Shown here piece after piece: positions 63,685 to 64,000 of a DNA stretch of 64,000 bases. Below the pieces are notes generated by a model. It was not told the origin of the DNA. It did not search any database and saw only the letters and a program-made list of their open reading frames with translations. Numbering within the stretch: the stretch's first letter is position 1; every line of letters starts with the position of its first letter. This DNA comes from Xenorhabdus kozodoii (GTDB taxonomy: Bacteria; Pseudomonadota; Gammaproteobacteria; Enterobacterales; Enterobacteriaceae), in contig NZ_NJCX01000014.1 in the NCBI RefSeq assembly GCF_002632875.1, positions 55,633 through 119,632 of the forward strand, written 5' to 3'. The position numbers and the translations under genes are program-made.

Positions 63685-64000
63685 ATGTCCACACCAAAAC
63701 CCGCCATTAAACGTCTTGATCATCTTGGTCTTATCGCCGCTTTTTGTCATGAAATCGGTTTGCCCCGCATGATTGATGCCATTATCCCAAAATATTCAGC
63801 GCATATTTTCCTGAAAAAACCGGAGCGGATAGAAGCGCTGTTAATGGTAATGACATGTTGTCTCATGGTCTATGCAGCGCTGGAGCATAAAATCCGCCAC
63901 CAACTGAAACAAAGCGTACCGTTTTTCCCTGATATGAAGAACAAGCAGACACAATCGCCAACCGCCCGTTGGGTGTTCCTGACTTTCGAAGGGATCAGCA
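63685..64000 (+). mobile_element. IS1634-family transposase, internally deleted, runs off the window
   Basis: The frame from ATG 63685 reads MSTPKPAIKRLDHLGLIAAF then CHEIGLPRMIDAIIPKY, the N-terminal (DUF4277-like) start of IS1634-family transposases. It then passes directly to SAHIFLKKPERIEALLMVMT and PTARWVFLTFEGIS, which belong to the C-terminal end of the same family. The several hundred residues between, including the DDE catalytic core, are missing although the frame is kept. The element is therefore non-functional. Its right end lies beyond the window. Confidence 0.8.

Noticed and set aside
63324..63707. 127-codon minus-strand ORF and the 72-codon plus-strand ORF at 63358
   Set aside because: Both span the 105-bp repeat and IS-end DNA; no family resemblance or ribosome site.

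Overview
The window looks like chromosome from an enterobacterium of the Xenorhabdus/Photorhabdus kind (Morganellaceae). Most proteins align from memory almost end to end with Escherichia coli counterparts (DppABCDF, GlyQS, SpoT, RecG, GlnA-NtrBC, PstSCAB-PhoU). The left edge carries a Serratia ShlA/Xenorhabdus XhlA-type two-partner-secreted haemolysin/adhesin, and the base composition is moderate to AT-rich. The species assignment is inference; no database search was possible.

Layout. 1-4.1 kb: 3' part of a large TpsA exoprotein. 4.2-8.7 kb: yihY, a small tautomerase, a frameshifted LysE-type exporter, yhjJ (M16-like protein lacking the zinc motif) and a truncated hmsP/pdeK that kept its membrane and HAMP part but lost GGDEF-EAL. 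8.9-14.6 kb: dppABCDF operon (minus). 15.0-20.5 kb: a truncated antitoxin-like ORF against the terminator of tRNA-Pro(UGG), then glyQS, tag and avtA. 20.5-24.7 kb: a possible Fur-controlled small RNA, yidE, yidQ and yidR; the small heat-shock genes ibpAB, which lie between yidE and yidQ in E. coli, are absent here. 24.8-38.5 kb: a block collinear with E. coli (yicG, ligB, gmk-rpoZ-spoT-trmH-recG, gltS, xanP, yicH). 38.5-50.7 kb: yiiD-dtd-yihX-typA, glnA-glnL-glnG, an AT-rich orphan gene, hemN and yihI. 50.9-56.5 kb: a family-39 glycosyltransferase, adeP and an amino-acid ABC importer operon with no ATPase gene. 56.6-61.3 kb: pstSCAB-phoU behind a Pho box. 61.5-64 kb: a foreign-looking AT-rich block with an EmrB/QacA-type exporter, a broken small ORF, a 105-bp palindromic repeat and an internally deleted IS1634-type transposase running off the window.

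Functional themes. Nitrogen control is readable in the DNA: two NtrC sites and a sigma-54 promoter precede glnA, and a further NtrC site precedes glnL. Phosphate control shows as a Pho box before pstS. Good PurR operators precede both purine permeases (xanP and adeP). Translation and stringent-response housekeeping genes fill the middle.

The accessory material is small and scattered: single AT-rich genes, gene remnants, a 105-bp repeat in two full copies plus one end fragment, and an IS remnant. I found no CRISPR array, prophage or multi-gene defence island. The least explained items are the Fur-box/terminator transcript at 20.54-20.74 kb, the AT-rich orphan at 47.7 kb, the 32-codon ORF at 53.9 kb and the 105-bp repeat family.
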